From Methylicorpusculum oleiharenae (GTDB lineage: Bacteria > Pseudomonadota > Gammaproteobacteria > Methylococcales > Methylomonadaceae), in contig NZ_WUTY02000001.1 of NCBI RefSeq assembly GCF_009828925.2, forward strand, positions 3,068,492 through 3,132,491: a stretch of 64,000 nt of DNA. Direction: 5' to 3'. The position numbers and the translations under genes are program-made. Shown here piece after piece: positions 1 to 8,463 of this stretch. The notes under the pieces were generated by a model, which did no database searches, was not told the origin of the DNA, and worked only from the letters and a program-made list of their open reading frames with translations. How positions within the stretch are numbered: the stretch's first letter is position 1; the number at the start of each line of letters is the position of its first letter.

Positions 1-515
1 TTAGCCATAGTTTGCAGATAGCTGGATATTCGGCAGTAGGCATGAGCAAGCTCTTTGGCACGAAAGCAGACCGAGACCGTTTGTTTGACTTTGGCCATGC
101 GTAAATGGAAGGCAATTAATTTTGGCCGTGTGTCAGGATGGCCCGGTAACGTTTTTGCAGGTTGACTCGCTCAGTTTCTTGTCGGCGCTTTTAGAGACAG
201 TGTTATAGGTTTTCTGCGACAAGGGGTTTCATCTGTTTAGCCCAACAATAGTCATGGATATCCACCCTAAAGGTCAGCTCGCGCAGTTATTGTAAACCGC
301 ACAGGCCATGCCCGCAGTATTGATAGGCGAAGTACGATGACCAGCAATCATGAATAATGATGCCGCCCGCCGAATAGACATGTATCCACTGATTTTTCCG
401 ATCGACTCACAGCGAAGTTTCATCGATATGGATAGAGGGCGCTTTCAGTAAGTGTCCGGCCGCTTGTGTTTCCCGCATGGCAAGGCCAGATGCATGATCA
501 GGATAAATTTCAGCA
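1..515 (-). pseudogene. IS66-family transposase remnant (truncated by window edge)
   Basis: Reading the minus strand in changing frames recovers pieces typical of the IS66 transposase core: an IHIDETS segment with NQWIHVYSAGG, then IIHDCW..YFAYQYCGHGLCG, LRELTF, AKQMKPL, and near position 1 a C-terminal AYCRISSYLQTMAN block. In-frame stops (for example right after DETSL) and a missing stretch between the SAGG and IIHDCW blocks show it is dead. It lies just downstream of modC on the same strand, and its remaining 3' end is outside the window. The family assignment is by motif memory. Confidence 0.72.
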
Positions 516-553
516 AGGTAGTTTCAATGCGGATATAGCGATGTGAGGATTCT

Positions 554-1630
554 TTATTCCAGCAAAGCGACTGACTTGATTTGTAGCCATACCGGCTGTC
601 CCTGGGTTAATCCCAAAGAGAAAGCCGAGCGTTTGGTAACCCGGGCAATTAAAAGAGTCGGACCTAATTTTACCCGGACCAGCGCAAGGCCGGGATGTTC
701 GTCATCGGCGATAGCATCAACCTGTCCGGGCAGTACATTCAGAATGCTGGACCGGTCTCTGTCATCGTTTGAGACACTGATATCGCGCGCTAAAACCCGC
801 ACACGCACCTTGCGTCCAACAGGGATGCCCTTATCCCGGGTCCATAAGCTGCCTCCCGGAAACCCGACTTTGGCCAGATGCCAGCGCTCGTCGCGCTCGA
901 TAACCTTGGCTTCCAGAACAACCCCTGCGTCCTCGCCAAGCCTGACCGGAAAGTCAAGACGGCTTAATAGATCGGTCAAAACACCTTCTGCAACAATGGA
1001 GCCGCCATCCAAAGCAACAATGTAATCGGCCAGCCGGGCAACTTCGTCCGGCGAGTGGCTGACGTAAATAATAGGAATATCGAATTGATCCCGAAGTTGT
1101 TCCAGATAAGGCAGGATTTCCAGTTTACGGGCCAGATCCAGTGCTGCCAGCGGTTCATCCATCAGCAGTATCTGCGGATTAACAGCCAGTGCCCGAGCAA
1201 TGCCCACTCTCTGGCGTTCTCCTCCGGAAAGCCGGTCAGGTTTGCGATCCAGTAAATGACCGATGCCGAACAGTTCGATAATGGGGTCCAGACTGGTTTG
1301 TTGCGCTTCAGAAATCCGTTTTCTGCCATAGTGGAGGTTACCCAATACTGTCAGGTGAGAAAACAGACTGGCTTCCTGAAAGACATAACCCAGCGGGCGT
1401 TTGTGGGGAGGAAGCCAGGTTCTTCCGTTTTGCCAGATTTCACCTTTGAAGGACAAAAAACCTTGCTCTGCGCGTTCCAAACCGGCAATGCAGCGCAGCA
1501 ACGTGGTTTTTCCGGAACCCGATTGGCCAAATAATGCAGTGACGCCCCGACTCGATATGGCCATGTCTATCGCTAACGAAAAACCCGGCCAATTAACTTT
1601 GAAGCTAGCTTTGATTTTATCTTGAGTCAC
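554..1630 (-). CDS. modC: Molybdate ABC transporter ATP-binding protein ModC
   Basis: Cytoplasmic ATPase that drives molybdate import through ModB. About 358 residues: Walker A GQSGSGKT at 35-42, signature LSGGERQ at 134-140, Walker B ILLMDEP at 154-160, then a C-terminal TOBE (molybdate-binding) domain from about residue 290 (SILNVLPGQV ... IARVTKRSAFSLGL). I prefer the GTG start at 1630, four bases after the modB stop with GAGG about ten bases upstream; an ATG at 1666 would add 12 residues and overlap modB. Last gene of the modA-modA-modB-modC operon. The domain order is normal for ModC. Confidence 0.93.
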   Translation of the reverse strand: MTQDKIKASFKVNWPGFSLAIDMAISSRGVTALFGQSGSGKTTLLRCIAGLERAEQGFLSFKGEIWQNGRTWLPPHKRPLGYVFQEASLFSHLTVLGNLHYGRKRISEAQQTSLDPIIELFGIGHLLDRKPDRLSGGERQRVGIARALAVNPQILLMDEPLAALDLARKLEILPYLEQLRDQFDIPIIYVSHSPDEVARLADYIVALDGGSIVAEGVLTDLLSRLDFPVRLGEDAGVVLEAKVIERDERWHLAKVGFPGGSLWTRDKGIPVGRKVRVRVLARDISVSNDDRDRSSILNVLPGQVDAIADDEHPGLALVRVKLGPTLLIARVTKRSAFSLGLTQGQPVWLQIKSVALLE

Positions 1631-1634
1631 TCGC

Positions 1635-2315
1635 TCATTTCCTCTTTGATCCAGGGCGCCAGGCATAAACAGCCAGTAATACCAGAAAAGAAAAAATCAG
1701 CATAATGGCGGCCAGACGGTGAGCTTCACTGTATTCCATCGCTTCAACATGATCGTAAATTTGTACTGAAGCGACGCGGGTAGTGCCGGGGATGTTACCG
1801 CCTATCATCAAAACGACGCCGAATTCGCCGACCGTATGCGCAAAAGTTAGAATTCCGGCAGTCATAAATCCGGGGAGAGCTAATGGTAACGCTACGGTGA
1901 AAAAGGCATTGAGGGGTGATGCGCGAAGTGTTGCCGCCACTTCCAAAGGACGGTCGCCTATGGCCTCAAAAGCGTTTTGTACCGGTTGCACCATGAAGGG
2001 CAGGGAATAGAATACCGAGGCAAACACCAGGCCCTCAAATGAGAACGGTAATGGCTCTATCCCTATAGCTTGGGTGAAATGCCCCAGCGGTCCATCCGGG
2101 CCCATGGCCAGCAATAAATAAAATCCCAATACCGATGGCGGCAACACCAAGGGTAGAGCCACGACCGCGCCCAGTATTCCTTTCCAGCGAGATTGCGTTC
2201 GCGCCAGCCACCAGGCAATCGGTGTACCGGTGATAAACAGAATAACGGTGACAAGGCTGGCCAGTTTGACGGTGAGAACTATGGCTTGAAGATCGTTATC
2301 GCTCAGAACCATCAT
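1635..2315 (-). CDS. modB: Molybdate ABC transporter permease ModB
   Basis: Inner-membrane channel subunit, 226 residues, with about five hydrophobic segments. The permease-ATPase contact loop is visible as [25 protein letters not shown], followed by [15 protein letters not shown], which is characteristic of ModB/CysTW-type permeases. Its ATG overlaps the modA stop by four bases (ATGA), and modC follows directly, so the three are translationally coupled. Length is normal for ModB. CysT-type sulfate permeases are related, but the neighbouring ModA and ModC genes decide the call. Confidence 0.93.
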   Translation of the reverse strand: MMVLSDNDLQAIVLTVKLASLVTVILFITGTPIAWWLARTQSRWKGILGAVVALPLVLPPSVLGFYLLLAMGPDGPLGHFTQAIGIEPLPFSFEGLVFASVFYSLPFMVQPVQNAFEAIGDRPLEVAATLRASPLNAFFTVALPLALPGFMTAGILTFAHTVGEFGVVLMIGGNIPGTTRVASVQIYDHVEAMEYSEAHRLAAIMLIFSFLVLLAVYAWRPGSKRK

Positions 2316-3073
2316 TTTTCCTTGGGCAGCGTAAAACCGTAACGGATCATCAGAGCACGAACCGGCGCTGTTTCGAAATAAGAGACAAAATGTTTCGCCA
2401 GTAAATTATCGGAGGCGCGTTTCGTGATGATGTAGCCTTGTTCTAATGGTTCATGCAGCGAGTCCGGAATCAAATAATAACCGCCTTGCTGGGCTAGTTC
2501 AGGCGTTAGCGCCAGCGATAAGGCAATAATGCCGGCTTGCGCGTTTTTGGTTTGCACGAATTGGGCTGTATGAGCGATATTTTCACCGTAAACCAGCTTC
2601 GGTTCTACCAAATGCCATGTTCCGGTTGATCGAAGCGCTTCTTCAGCCCGCTTTCCGTAAGGCGCATGCTGAGGATTGGCGATTGCGATGCGGCTGAAAG
2701 AAGAATCGGTCAGATCTTGCAAGGTCAGCTTTGAGGCATCCACGGATGTGCTCCAAAGCACAATGCGGCCATAGCCATAGGTTACGACGTCGGATGAGGC
2801 GAAACCGTCTTTTGCCAGTTTTTCCGGAAAAGCGATATCGGCTGAAAAATAGAGGTCGTATGGGGCGTTCTGCTGTATCTGGGTAAAAAATTTGCCCGAT
2901 GAGCCATAGACGATTTCAATCGTATCGAGAGGATTGGCTTTTTTGAATGCGGCGGCAATTTCATCCAATGCAAATTTAAGATCGGATGCCGCTGCGATCA
3001 GTATTTTATCGGCAAAGGCATTCGGAGTATTGAGTAAAAGAGCTGACAATAATAGTGATTTTAACGCTTTCAT
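2312..3073 (-). CDS. modA: Periplasmic molybdate-binding protein ModA (copy 1)
   Basis: Periplasmic ligand-binding component, 253 residues, with a signal peptide ending near NAFA|DK. The mature start [20 protein letters not shown], the [12 protein letters not shown] loop, PYDLYFSAD and [19 protein letters not shown] are ModA/WtpA-class oxyanion-site motifs. It is the second of two tandem modA genes, 23 bases after the upstream copy, and overlaps modB by four bases. Molybdate versus tungstate preference cannot be told from sequence. The paralogue at 3097-3843 is clearly divergent, so the two may differ in affinity or ligand. Confidence 0.88.
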   Translation of the reverse strand: MKALKSLLLSALLLNTPNAFADKILIAAASDLKFALDEIAAAFKKANPLDTIEIVYGSSGKFFTQIQQNAPYDLYFSADIAFPEKLAKDGFASSDVVTYGYGRIVLWSTSVDASKLTLQDLTDSSFSRIAIANPQHAPYGKRAEEALRSTGTWHLVEPKLVYGENIAHTAQFVQTKNAQAGIIALSLALTPELAQQGGYYLIPDSLHEPLEQGYIITKRASDNLLAKHFVSYFETAPVRALMIRYGFTLPKEK

Positions 3074-3096
3074 TGAAGTTTCACCGGGTCTCTGAA

Positions 3097-3843
3097 TTAA
3101 TTGTCATAGCCGTAACTGCGTATGATGTTCTTTGCGGTCTCGCTACGAATAAAATCCAACAAGTCTTGAGCGGCAACATTGTCTTTGCCGCGGGTCAGCA
3201 ATACGGCGTCTTGGCGCAGCCTGGGGTAAAGATCCTGAGGCACTAGCCAATAGGAACCGGCAATAGCACGGCCTTCTTCATAAATTTGGGACCACGCGAT
3301 AAAACCCAGTTCTGCATTTCCGGATGAGACAAATTGATAAGCTTGGGTGATGTTATCTCCCGTGACGAACCGCGTTTGCAGCCGCTCTATCAAACCCAGA
3401 TTATTCAGCGCCTCGATAGCCGCTTCACCGTAGACGGCTAATTTGGGATTAGCGATCGCAATATGTTTGAAAGCTTCTTTCTTTAGTATATCTCCGTGGT
3501 CATCGACAAAACCGGGGCGGGAGCTCCAGAGCACCAGTTTGCCGATCGCGTAGGTAAAACGGCTTTCGGCAACAGCCAGATTGTCTTTTTCCAACTGTTC
3601 CGGCGTTTCCTGATCCGCTGAAATCAATAAATCGAAGGGTGCGCCGCTTTTGATTTGCGCATAAAACTTGCCGACTGTGCCGAACGCAATGACGGTTTTG
3701 TGACCGGTTGTTTGTTCAAAAGCCGAGGCGATTTTCTGCATCGGGCCGGAGAAATTGGCAGCAACGGCTACATTGACGCCGGCAGCGTGGCTGGTATTAT
3801 AGAAAAAATATAAAACCAGCAACATGAACAGCTTAATACGCAT
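3097..3843 (-). CDS. modA: Periplasmic molybdate-binding protein ModA (copy 2, first gene of operon)
   Basis: 248 residues with a signal peptide ending near SHA|AGVN. Family motifs: VAVAANFSGPMQKIASAFE, FGTVGKFYAQI, PFDLLISADQ, IAIANPKLAVYGEAAIEAL and the ITQAYQFVSSGNAELGFIA block. It is the first gene of the mod operon; a Mo-box-like palindrome lies 43-70 bases upstream of its ATG and AGGAGCC (read on the minus strand) serves as ribosome site. Two tandem ModA genes before one modB-modC pair is unusual; one possible reading is separate molybdate and tungstate or high/low affinity roles. Confidence 0.87.
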   Translation of the reverse strand: MRIKLFMLLVLYFFYNTSHAAGVNVAVAANFSGPMQKIASAFEQTTGHKTVIAFGTVGKFYAQIKSGAPFDLLISADQETPEQLEKDNLAVAESRFTYAIGKLVLWSSRPGFVDDHGDILKKEAFKHIAIANPKLAVYGEAAIEALNNLGLIERLQTRFVTGDNITQAYQFVSSGNAELGFIAWSQIYEEGRAIAGSYWLVPQDLYPRLRQDAVLLTRGKDNVAAQDLLDFIRSETAKNIIRSYGYDN

Positions 3844-3885
3844 GACAAGGCTCCTAAAAGACAGTTGGATTGTCGCACTTCATAC

Positions 3886-3913
3886 ATCGTTAGGTCAAAA
3901 AGGTCATAACGAT
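3886..3913. promoter_or_regulatory. Mo-box-like ModE operator before the modAABC operon
   Basis: ATCGTTAGGTC, six bases, then GTCATAACGAT: the two arms match as an inverted repeat at 9 of 11 positions. Length, spacing and the CGTTA/TAACG arms fit the ModE operator pattern (CGnTATATA-N6-TATAnCG type). It sits 43-70 bases before the first modA start, where bound ModE would block transcription. Confidence 0.65.
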
Positions 3914-3963
3914 GAAAGCCAAGCAAAATAAACGCCAAATCAAATAGAGCATTATCAGTGGGC

Positions 3964-4352
3964 TTAACCGTGGACCTCTTTTCCTGAAACCAAAGGTTCA
4001 TGCTGACTTGCCAATGCCAGCAGGGCCTTGATTTCCTCATGGGACGCAGAGTTGATGCTTTCATCCAACGCCGTATAACGGGCCACTAAATCCTGACCTA
4101 ATGGCGTCAGAACCGTTCCACCTCCGCCTTTACCGCCGCTGGCAGTACTGACGACCGGCCGGCCAAAGCCCAGGTTCAGGCTATCAATCAATAGCCAGGC
4201 GCGTTTGTAGGGCATGTTGAGCATTCTTGCAGCGGCGGCTATCGAGTGTGTTTGATCGATCAAACGCAGCAAATCGATTTTGCCGGGTCCCAGCGCAATC
4301 GTATCGCCACTATAAAATGCGTGGGCGCACTGAATTGATTTGTCGTAGTCAT
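3964..4352 (-). CDS. ModE-type winged-helix regulator, HTH domain only, apparent frameshift near the start
   Basis: The body is a LysR/ModE-type HTH: LGPGKIDLLRLIDQTHSIAAAARMLNMPYKRAWLLIDSLN, then the GGKGGGGTVLT wing typical of ModE. There is no TOBE domain. The natural ATG (4352, MTTTNQFSAPTHF) is one base out of frame with the HTH reading frame; the shift lies near 4310-4316. The HTH frame itself has no ATG or GTG between its preceding stop and the domain; a TTG at 4272 would cut helix 1 in half. Either a real frameshift, a sequence error, or a weak TTG start. Likely a local molybdate-responsive regulator, with a Mo-box-like site 118 bases upstream of the ATG. Confidence 0.6.
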
Positions 4353-4469
4353 GCCGAATAGCCTGCCAAAAAAGGTGTTAGTTCAGTACTTCAAGATACT
4401 GTTCGCTTGAATTGCCTGAAACCGTTATGGCCTTTTTTGGCGGCGCTGTTTTCCATAAGTAAAAATTCT

Positions 4470-4493
4470 CGTAGTGTACATAGTGTTATATCG
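4470..4493. promoter_or_regulatory. Possible Mo-box upstream of the ModE-type HTH gene
   Basis: CGTAGTGTA, six bases, GTTATATCG. The right arm fits the Mo-box half-site well and the left arm moderately. It is the weakest of the four such sites here. The rest of 4353-4669 is AT-rich intergenic sequence in which I see no gene. Confidence 0.4.
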
Positions 4494-4669
4494 AAAAGGT
4501 CTAAAAGTAGCTATTTAATGTCGAATTTCCAACAAAATGAACCAACTATGGTATTGATTGCGACATAAAGAAGTAGGCGTTGGAAGTTCGTTATAAATTT
4601 AAATTATCAATGGCCTTTGAAATGCTGAAAGATGTGTTTTCGATATGATGAAGTATCGGAATCCATTTC

Positions 4670-5131
4670 CTAGTCGATAGTTAAACACCTTATAAGTGCT
4701 TTACTTAAAACAATTTCAGGCCGGTATGAGAAAGCGACGGTTTTAGCCAGGCAATAAACACTGATGCCTTCTCGCAGATTCATGTCCCGGGATGCTTTCA
4801 ATGAAACACCCGCCACCCAGATGTTGCCACAGTCTATTTGAACCAATACACCGTTTTCGCCAGAAATGAGCGTGCAAATCCGGCCCCGGATCTGATTTTG
4901 TATTGAAATACCCTGCACGAATCCAAGCGACAGAGCAATTTCGTTCGACGAAACGGCAATAGTTGTTAAGGCGCCCGTTGCCAATTCTTTGTTTAACGGC
5001 AATATGAGTTCAGTGCCGAAGCTCTCCGCCATAGTACAACCGTTCGGAATATCGTGAGCGATGATTTTCGCGACCATCAAATTTTCTATTTGATTCAAAC
5101 TGGTTTGTTGAAACACGTCTTTTTGAATCAT
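4670..5131 (-). CDS. Orphan ModC-type TOBE-domain protein (no ATPase domain)
   Basis: 153 residues from ATG 5131 (GGGAGC upstream); an in-frame extension to 5230 has no ribosome site. From about residue 17 the protein resembles the C-terminal accessory region of ModC/CysA-type ATPases: VAKIIAHDIPNGCTMAESFG, then a TOBE-like fold (VSSNEIALSLGF ... IQNQIRGRICTLI ... VQIDCGNIWVAGVSLKASRDMNLREGISVYCLAKTVAF). No Walker A, signature or Walker B is present. Candidate cytoplasmic oxyanion-binding (Mop-like) or regulatory protein. It is divergent from the LysR gene, and a Mo-box-like site lies between them. Confidence 0.6.
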   Translation of the reverse strand: MIQKDVFQQTSLNQIENLMVAKIIAHDIPNGCTMAESFGTELILPLNKELATGALTTIAVSSNEIALSLGFVQGISIQNQIRGRICTLISGENGVLVQIDCGNIWVAGVSLKASRDMNLREGISVYCLAKTVAFSYRPEIVLSKALIRCLTID

Positions 5132-5145
5132 GCCTTTGCTCCCAT

Positions 5146-5169
5146 CGTTATGTTGTTGTGTATATAATG
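5146..5169. promoter_or_regulatory. Mo-box-like operator between the TOBE gene and the LysR gene
   Basis: CGTTATGTT, six bases, TATATAATG: 7 of 9 and 8 of 9 positions fit the CGnTATATA / TATATAACG halves. The right arm contains a TATAAT -10 element (5163-5168) reading toward the LysR gene, and the left edge is 15 bases from the TOBE gene's ATG. A bound ModE could repress both directions. Part of the match could come from the -10 box alone. Confidence 0.55.
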
Positions 5170-5216
5170 GAAAAGCATAAATTGAGCCATTTAAAACCGT
5201 ATCAGGAAATGTGAGT

Positions 5217-6128
5217 ATGAAAAAACTCAACTATTTAATTGCGCTGGCCAGGATCGGTCATTTCGGTCGGGCGGCGGAAGCCTGTCATATATCCCAGCCG
5301 GCTTTCAGCTCGGCTATTCAGAATTTGGAAGAAGAATTGGGCGTAACCCTGGTACTGCGTGGCCAGCGCTTTATGGGTCTGACTCCGGCTGGTGAAAGAA
5401 TCCTGCAACGCGCACAGCGACTGGCGGCAGATTGGGAAAGTCTGAAGCAGGAAGCTGCGACCTCAGCGGGACAATTGTCCGGTAGTTTGCGTGTCGGCGT
5501 CATCCCGACAGGGGTGGCAGTTTCCCCCTTATTAACTGAAGCCTGTCTAAGCGACTACCCCTGCATGGGCTTTAAGCTATATTCGCTTTCTGCAGAGCTC
5601 ATCATTAGTAAATTAGATGCGTTTGAGCTCGATTTCGGCTTAACTTACCTGGAAGATCCTCGTCTGCAAGGGTTCAACGTGCTGCCCTTGTACCGGGAAA
5701 ATTAAGTCTTGCTGGCGCGCCGATCCGGGATCCGGAGCATAGAGTCTTCGATTTCTTGGCTTGAAGCGTCTAAGCTGCCGTTATGTCTTCTGACGCCAAA
5801 CATGCAAAACCGACAACTGCTCGATTCAGTGTTTCGCGAAGCCGGGACGTCTCCGAACATTGTTGTTGAGACCGATTCGGTGCTGGCGTTGTATGCTCAT
5901 GTTCTAAGTGCCGGCTTGTTTACGATCGCGCCTCACAGCCTCTTGAGTTTAATCGAAATGAGGCATGAACTGACTGCGATACCTTTGCATCCACCACTGC
6001 ATCGTCAAATTGGCCTGGTCAAGCCGCAACAAACGTATACTCCGCAACTACTAAAGTCGGCTTGGAATATTGCTGAAACGCTTGATCTGCAAGAGCGTTT
6101 CGACGCTTTGATAAGTAGTACTTATTGA
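5217..6128 (+). pseudogene. LysR-family transcriptional regulator interrupted by an in-frame TAA
   Basis: One continuous reading frame of 303 codons with a single TAA at 5703-5705. N-terminal winged HTH (MKKLNYLIALARIGHFGRAAEACHISQPAFSSAIQNLEEELG, residues 1-60), linker helix, then the periplasmic-binding-like effector domain, which continues after the stop (VLLARRSGIRS...ISWLEASKLPLCLLTPNMQNRQLLD...). At the stop position relatives have an aromatic residue (LYRExY-type motif), so a TAT or TAC to TAA change is the simple explanation. AGGAA lies nine bases before ATG 5217. It may make a truncated DNA-binding product. The Mo-box-like upstream site suggests it once acted on molybdenum-linked genes. 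Confidence 0.8.
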
Positions 6129-6245
6129 CCGATTCGCATAATCAATTGGCCCGCTGTACCGCTAATGGTCGAAAATACTCTGGCTCAAGAAACTCTTCAC
6201 CCTAAGCAAAGCGCATTCTTATTTGGCATGTATCCTGCTGCCATA

Positions 6246-6269
6246 CGATATGTAGTAAAGTATATAATG
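6246..6269. promoter_or_regulatory. Mo-box-like operator before the TonB receptor operon
   Basis: CGATATGTA, six bases, TATATAATG. The right arm is identical to that of the site at 5146-5169, and both overlap a TATAAT -10 element (here 6263-6268). It lies 144-167 bases before the receptor ATG. Placement over a promoter is what a ModE repressor site would show. Nothing else recognisable was seen in 6129-6412. Confidence 0.55.
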
Positions 6270-6412
6270 TAAAGTGCGATTTTTGCCTCAGATTGTTTGT
6301 AGCAATTACTACAAAGCCTTTGAGGGTTGTAACGAAACGGACACGAGTCGACCGGATGCTGACAATCGTTATATACATGGATACATAAATAATTTTATTA
6401 ATTGGGTGGCTT

Positions 6413-8446
6413 ATGCGAAAGTTTATCTTATGTGCGTCAATGTCGTTTTTATCTCAGGCGGTTACTGCAAATTCCGATATTTTCAAATTGGGCGTGATCG
6501 AAGTAACCGCCGAGTCCGGGGAGGAAAAATTCAGCGATAAGGAAACAATCACGGCTGAGGATATCGACCGGTATAACCGCAACGATGTCGCATCGGCATT
6601 GAATCTGTTGCCTGGCGTATCGATACAGAATTTGGGTCAGCGCAACGAGCGCCTGATTTTCATTCGCGGCTTTAATTCGCGGCAGGTGCCTTTGTTCATG
6701 GACGGTATCCCGGTCTATGTTCCCTATGACGGAAACGTCGATTTGAATCGTTTTACGACCTTCGATATTGGCCAAATCGATGTCAGCAAGGGTAACGCAT
6801 CGGTTATGTACGGACCGAATACACTGGGCGGTAGCATTAATTTGATTAGTCGGCGACCGACCAAAGAACTGGAAGGTAATCTAACACTTGGCATGGGCAT
6901 GGATTCGCAGTTCGATGACAACACTTATCAAACGGCGTTGAACGTCGGTTCGAATCAGGGTTGGGGCTACATTCAAGGGGGATTTTCGTTTCTGGATCGG
7001 CAATCGTGGCGTTTGTCCGATGATTTCAATTCGACGGCTTCCGAGGATGGTGGCATCCGCGAAAATTCCGGTAATACCGATTACAAGGGCAGTGTCAAAG
7101 TGGCATTGACGCCGAACGAGACCGACGAATACGCGGTCGGTTTTAATAAACAAAATGGTCGTAAGGATACGCCGCCTTACGCTGGCACCGACTCTTCAGT
7201 GCAAACGCGGTATTGGCGCTGGCCTTATTGGGACAAGGAAAGTATTTTTTTCATGTCACGTACGCAATTCGCCGATGTTCATACAATCAAACTTCGTGCT
7301 TATCACGATACCTTCAAAAATAGCTTGATGTCATTTGACGACTCAAGTTACAGCCGGATAACCCGGCCCTTTGCCTTTGATAGTCAATACAATGACTACA
7401 CGTTCGGCAGTGGGATTGAATATGTCAACACCTGGTTTAATCATCACGAGATCAAATTAGGGTTCAATTACAAACAGGACGTTCATCGCGAAATCGACAA
7501 TCTCGATACTTCAACCCACGTCAATACCCGACCCAAAACCCCTGAAGAACGCTCGGCGGATGAATATTTTTCTTATGCGATAGAAGACGTTTATACGCCT
7601 GTCGATGCCTGGCGATTCGTGTTCGGAGCGAGTTACGACCGGCAACATCGCTTGCAGGCACAAAATTGGGCGAATACCGAGATGCAGTCATTTCCTCTTA
7701 GCAATAAGGATGCTTACAATGCTCAGGGCGCGGCCTTTTATGAACTGTTCAAGGATTTCATCGTCCATGCCAGTCTGGCGCATAAAACCCGTTTTCCGAC
7801 GATAAAGGATCGTTATTCGTTCCGGCTTGGCAACGCCTTGCCGAGTCCCGATCTGCAATCCGAAAAAGCATTGAATTACGAGTTCGGTGTCGACGGTAAG
7901 GCGATTGGCATGCTCGATTATGGTGCGGCCATTTTTTTCAATCAAATTGACAGCGCCATTGAGGAAGTCACGCTAGACAGAAGTTTTTGTATTGCTCAAG
8001 GGCTTAATCCACGCTGCTTCCAGCAACAAAACATCGGCGAACAGGAAAATCTCGGTATCGAACTTTACACTACCGTAAACATCAACGACGAGTGGCGCTT
8101 TCATGCCAATTACACTTGGCTGGACCGCAACAATATTACGAACCCCGATATCAAGCCGCTGGACACGATCAAACACAAGGTGTTCGCCAGCGTTGAATAC
8201 GAGCCGTTTAAGTATTTGCGCCTGTTGGCCAGTGCCGAATACAACTCGGATCGGTTCAGTGACACGCTTGGTGTAAGAGTTGCCGATGAATTTGTCATCG
8301 CTAATCTGAAAGCGACTTTTCCGGTTCATGACAACTTCAGTGCTGAATTCGGCGTCAACAACGTCACCGATGAAAACTTTGCCTATCAGGAAGGTTTTCC
8401 GGAACAGGGGCGTAATTATTTCGCGAACCTGAATTTGCGCTATTGA
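6413..8446 (+). CDS. TonB-dependent outer-membrane receptor, possibly linked to molybdenum
   Basis: Outer-membrane gated channel for a scarce ligand, powered by TonB-ExbBD. 677 residues: signal peptide (about 1-19), TonB-box-like VIEVTA at about 28-33, plug domain (about 45-155: DVASALNLLPGVSIQ, ERLIFIRGFNSRQVPLFMDGIPVY, GNASVMYGPNTLGGSINLISRRP), then a beta-barrel ending in aromatic FANLNLRY. First gene of an operon with the solute-binding lipoprotein (8464) and di-heme protein (9756). The Mo-box-like operator upstream and flanking mod genes point to molybdenum control; ligands of such receptors are usually iron chelates, cobalamin or copper chelates, so the ligand is inference. Confidence 0.9.
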   Translation: MRKFILCASMSFLSQAVTANSDIFKLGVIEVTAESGEEKFSDKETITAEDIDRYNRNDVASALNLLPGVSIQNLGQRNERLIFIRGFNSRQVPLFMDGIPVYVPYDGNVDLNRFTTFDIGQIDVSKGNASVMYGPNTLGGSINLISRRPTKELEGNLTLGMGMDSQFDDNTYQTALNVGSNQGWGYIQGGFSFLDRQSWRLSDDFNSTASEDGGIRENSGNTDYKGSVKVALTPNETDEYAVGFNKQNGRKDTPPYAGTDSSVQTRYWRWPYWDKESIFFMSRTQFADVHTIKLRAYHDTFKNSLMSFDDSSYSRITRPFAFDSQYNDYTFGSGIEYVNTWFNHHEIKLGFNYKQDVHREIDNLDTSTHVNTRPKTPEERSADEYFSYAIEDVYTPVDAWRFVFGASYDRQHRLQAQNWANTEMQSFPLSNKDAYNAQGAAFYELFKDFIVHASLAHKTRFPTIKDRYSFRLGNALPSPDLQSEKALNYEFGVDGKAIGMLDYGAAIFFNQIDSAIEEVTLDRSFCIAQGLNPRCFQQQNIGEQENLGIELYTTVNINDEWRFHANYTWLDRNNITNPDIKPLDTIKHKVFASVEYEPFKYLRLLASAEYNSDRFSDTLGVRVADEFVIANLKATFPVHDNFSAEFGVNNVTDENFAYQEGFPEQGRNYFANLNLRY

Positions 8447-8463
8447 AACCAAGGGGGTCAATC

